From Aquabacterium sp. (GTDB taxonomy: Bacteria; Pseudomonadota; Gammaproteobacteria; Burkholderiales; Burkholderiaceae_C), in NCBI RefSeq assembly GCF_029946005.1, contig NZ_JAQSDR010000008.1, positions 248,001 through 312,000 on the forward strand: 64,000 nt of DNA, read 5' to 3'. Shown piece by piece: positions 61,986 to 64,000 of this stretch. Position numbers and translations under genes: made by a program. Position 1 is the stretch's first letter. The number at the start of each line of letters is the position of its first letter. The notes below the pieces were generated by a model. The model worked only from the letters and a program-made list of their open reading frames with translations, had not been told where the DNA came from and did not search any database.

Positions 61986-62809
61986 CTTATTGCGTTGCCA
62001 TGCGGCTGAATGCCGGGCTGGTTTTCCTCTCCGACTCGCGCACCAATGCGGGGCTGGACCAGATCAGCACCTTCCGAAAAATGACCGTTTATGAGCAACC
62101 CGAAGACCGGGTCATCGTGATGCTGTCCGCTGGCAACTTGGCCATCACCCAGGCCGTCAAGCAGTTGCTGGGCACCGAGCAGATCGAAGCCCCAGATGGC
62201 AAGGCCGTGACCCTGTGGAACGCCAAGAGCATGTTTGACGTGGCCCGCATCGTGGGCAGCGCCATCCGCAAAGTCTACGCGCGCGACGCCGAAGCGCTGC
62301 AGCACCATGGCATCGACTTCAACTGCAACCTCATCGTGGGTGGGCAGATCAAGGGCGAGACCATGCGCCTGTTCAATGTCTACGCGGCGGGCAATTTTGT
62401 GGAAGCGGGCATTGATGGTGTCTGCTATTTCCAGATCGGTGAATCAAAGTACGGCAAGCCGGTGATCGACCGCGTGGTCACGCCGAGCACGCCGCTGGAA
62501 GAGGCCGCCAAGTGCGCCTTGATCTCGATGGACTCGACCCTGAAGTCCAACCTGTCGGTGGGCCTGCCGCTGGACCTGATGGTCTATGAGGCGGATGCCT
62601 TGAAAGTCGACAAGCTGATCAACATCGACGACACCAACGCCTACTTCCGCATGATCCGCAGCTCCTGGGGCCAGCGCCTGCGCCAGGTGTTCGACTCGAT
62701 CCCCGACCCCAGCTGGAGCGGCGATCAGCCTGATCTGTCGACCCACACCAGCCCATCGTCGCAATTGCAGGCCATGAACCCGCTGACCAAGATTCAGGCA
62801 CCGGGGTGA
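61982..62809 (+). CDS. Anbu/BPH-type proteasome homologue
   Basis: 275 residues of the Ntn-hydrolase fold, beginning [20 protein letters not shown], close to the Anbu/BPH proteins (ancestral beta subunits). Thr2 would be the nucleophile once Met1 is removed. Conserved features are [26 protein letters not shown] and [17 protein letters not shown]. Anbu assembles into lock-washer rings; its protease activity and function are unresolved. It normally sits with transglutaminase, alpha-E and ATP-grasp genes; none of these is here, and instead the gene is coupled to mutS. A strong terminator follows. Confidence 0.87.
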   Translation: MTYCVAMRLNAGLVFLSDSRTNAGLDQISTFRKMTVYEQPEDRVIVMLSAGNLAITQAVKQLLGTEQIEAPDGKAVTLWNAKSMFDVARIVGSAIRKVYARDAEALQHHGIDFNCNLIVGGQIKGETMRLFNVYAAGNFVEAGIDGVCYFQIGESKYGKPVIDRVVTPSTPLEEAAKCALISMDSTLKSNLSVGLPLDLMVYEADALKVDKLINIDDTNAYFRMIRSSWGQRLRQVFDSIPDPSWSGDQPDLSTHTSPSSQLQAMNPLTKIQAPG

Positions 62810-62830
62810 ACTGATTCAGCGTTCACAAAA

Positions 62831-62870
62831 GAAAAAGCCAGCCCGTTGCAAAACGTGGCTGGCTTTTTCT
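62831..62870 (+). terminator. Strong terminator after the Anbu gene
   Basis: AAAAAGCCAGCC and GGCTGGCTTTTT form a 12-base stem around a 13-base loop, ending in T5. The A-rich and T-rich ends make it effective on both strands. Confidence 0.9.
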
Positions 62871-62884
62871 ATGGGGCCGATGGA

Positions 62885-62917
62885 ATGCGATTTTGACCAT
62901 TTGGCAATCGCATATGC
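62885..62917. promoter_or_regulatory. Inverted repeat upstream of the sulfate-binding protein gene
   Basis: ATGCGATT (62885-62892) and AATCGCAT (62906-62913) are perfect 8-base inverted arms 13 bases apart, and GCATATGC follows at 62910-62917. LysR-type regulators such as CysB bind inverted sites of about this spread, so this is a candidate operator. Confidence 0.4.
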
Positions 62918-63002
62918 AAAGGCATTTTTGTTCGTTCCGCTTTGATGTCACCGCTTTTAGGATTCAGCCACTGACTCAACACAACCCACGATTCGAACCA
63001 AC

Positions 63003-64000
63003 ATGCAAGCAGTCTCCAACCGCACTCGTCGCACCTTCAACGTTCTCGCGCTCGCGGCCTTGACGGCCGTGGCCGGGGTGGCTTCTCTGGCTCCTGCGGT
63101 CGCCCAAGCCAAAGACATCACCCTGTTGAACGTGTCCTACGACCCCACCCGTGAGCTCTACAAGGAGTACAACGAGGCCTTCGCCAAGCACTGGAAAGCC
63201 AAGACCGGTGACACCGTCACTGTCAAAGCTTCGCACGGCGGTTCGGGCAAGCAAGGTCGCAGCGTGATCGATGGCCTGGAAGCCGACGTCGTGACCCTGG
63301 CCCTGGCCTACGACATTGACGCCATCGCCAACGTCGGTCTGCTGGACAAGGCCTGGCAGAAGAAGCTCAAGGGCAACAGCTCACCCTACACCTCGACGAT
63401 CGTGTTCCTGGTTCGCAAAGGCAACCCCAAGAAGATCAAGAACTGGGATGACCTGGTCAAGCCCGGCACGTCGGTGATCACGCCCAACCCCAAGACTTCG
63501 GGTGGCGCTCGCTGGAATTACCTGGCCGCCTATGGCTTCGAGCTGAAGCGCAGCAAGGGCTCTGAAGACAAGGCCAAGGCCTTCGTGGGCAAGTTGTTGG
63601 AAAACGTGCCCGTGTTGGACTCGGGTGCCCGTGGGTCGACCGTGACGTTCGCCGAGCGCGGCCAAGGCGATGTGCTGCTGACCTGGGAAAACGAAGCCCA
63701 CCTGGCACTGCAGGAGTTTGGCGCCGAGAAGTTTGACATCGTGTACCCACCTTTCAGCATCTACGCGGAGCCGCCAGTGGCGGTGGTTGACAAGGTGGTT
63801 GACAAGAAGGGTACCCGTGAAGTGGCCACGGCCTACCTGGAGTACCTGTATTCGGCCGAAGGCCAGGACATCGCAGGCAAGAACTTCTACCGCCCCACCG
63901 ATGCCAAGGCCTTTGCCAAGTACGCCAAGCAGTTCCCCAAGATCGAGTTGATCAAGATCGACGATGTGTTCGGTGGCTGGGCCAAAGCCCAAAAGACGCA
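63003..64000 (+). CDS. Sulfate ABC transporter substrate-binding protein (cut by window edge)
   Basis: The first 332 residues of a periplasmic sulfate- or thiosulfate-binding protein. The signal peptide ends at about AVAQAKD. The mature protein shows the Sbp/CysP pattern: [42 protein letters not shown] (in parts), [21 protein letters not shown] and [12 protein letters not shown]. These residues bind the oxyanion through main-chain amides. CysTWA genes presumably follow beyond the edge. Confidence 0.92.
   Translation, partial: MQAVSNRTRRTFNVLALAALTAVAGVASLAPAVAQAKDITLLNVSYDPTRELYKEYNEAFAKHWKAKTGDTVTVKASHGGSGKQGRSVIDGLEADVVTLALAYDIDAIANVGLLDKAWQKKLKGNSSPYTSTIVFLVRKGNPKKIKNWDDLVKPGTSVITPNPKTSGGARWNYLAAYGFELKRSKGSEDKAKAFVGKLLENVPVLDSGARGSTVTFAERGQGDVLLTWENEAHLALQEFGAEKFDIVYPPFSIYAEPPVAVVDKVVDKKGTREVATAYLEYLYSAEGQDIAGKNFYRPTDAKAFAKYAKQFPKIELIKIDDVFGGWAKAQKT

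Noticed and set aside
1..64000. CRISPR arrays, insertion sequences, prophage, tRNA or rRNA genes
   Set aside because: Read for regular spaced repeats, transposase motifs, integrase motifs and cloverleaf or rRNA signatures; none found.

Overview
The window looks like a chromosomal segment of a betaproteobacterium of the order Burkholderiales, probably close to the Comamonadaceae. It is GC-rich with dense, often overlapping genes. The gene content fits that group: HU with a PAKKA-type lysine/alanine tail, an hda-HAD-pcnB-folK run, pmbA divergent from yjgA, an assimilatory nirB/nirD/nasA cluster with ybiB, and a mutS-suhB-trmJ neighbourhood. I see no rRNA, tRNA, insertion sequence, prophage or CRISPR array. 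No gap between genes exceeds about 300 bases.

Layout. 1-4.1 kb: the N-terminal part of an M14 carboxypeptidase, a histone-H1-like DNA-binding protein, a secreted glycerophosphodiesterase, several very small proteins and HU. 4.2-7.5 kb: a decaying operon (oxidoreductase flavoprotein, ferredoxin, ABC transporter of the nitrate/sulfonate type, HEAT-repeat protein). Only the ferredoxin is intact. 7.6-14 kb: a small stress/detoxification island (tas, TetR regulator, secreted metallo-hydrolase, secreted catalase-like protein), then the antiporter ybaL and an extradiol dioxygenase. 14-19 kb: a TonB-dependent receptor, a YfiR-like periplasmic protein and a hybrid histidine kinase that look like one sensory unit.

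19.2-28.7 kb: assimilatory nitrate and nitrite reduction. The order is nirB, a secreted PilJ-type (nitrate-sensor-like) protein, nirD, nasA, ybiB. They are read leftward from a candidate sigma-54/NtrC promoter, and a PP2C phosphatase-protein kinase fusion diverges from nirB. 28.8-46.8 kb: mostly housekeeping genes (dcd, RNase AM, yciO, plsY, hda, pcnB, folK, rpsU, yqeY-like, pmbA, yjgA, mogA), a tandem pair of unknown paralogous membrane-anchored proteins, and a TRAP transporter for an organic acid.

46.9-53.7 kb: a tightly packed seven-gene operon of RDD, SpoIIM-like, unknown membrane protein, DUF4129, DUF4350, MoxR ATPase and DUF58 proteins. 53.8-64 kb: cysE, an unusual diguanylate cyclase in which the whole membrane-GGDEF unit is duplicated, trmJ, suhB, mutS translationally coupled to an Anbu-type proteasome homologue, and the start of a sulfate-binding protein.

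Most notable are the stepwise decayed operon, the secreted PilJ-like protein inside the nitrite/nitrate reductase operon, the internally duplicated diguanylate cyclase, the receptor-YfiR-kinase unit, the duplicated gene-plus-promoter pair at 32.6-34.2 kb, and the mutS-Anbu coupling.
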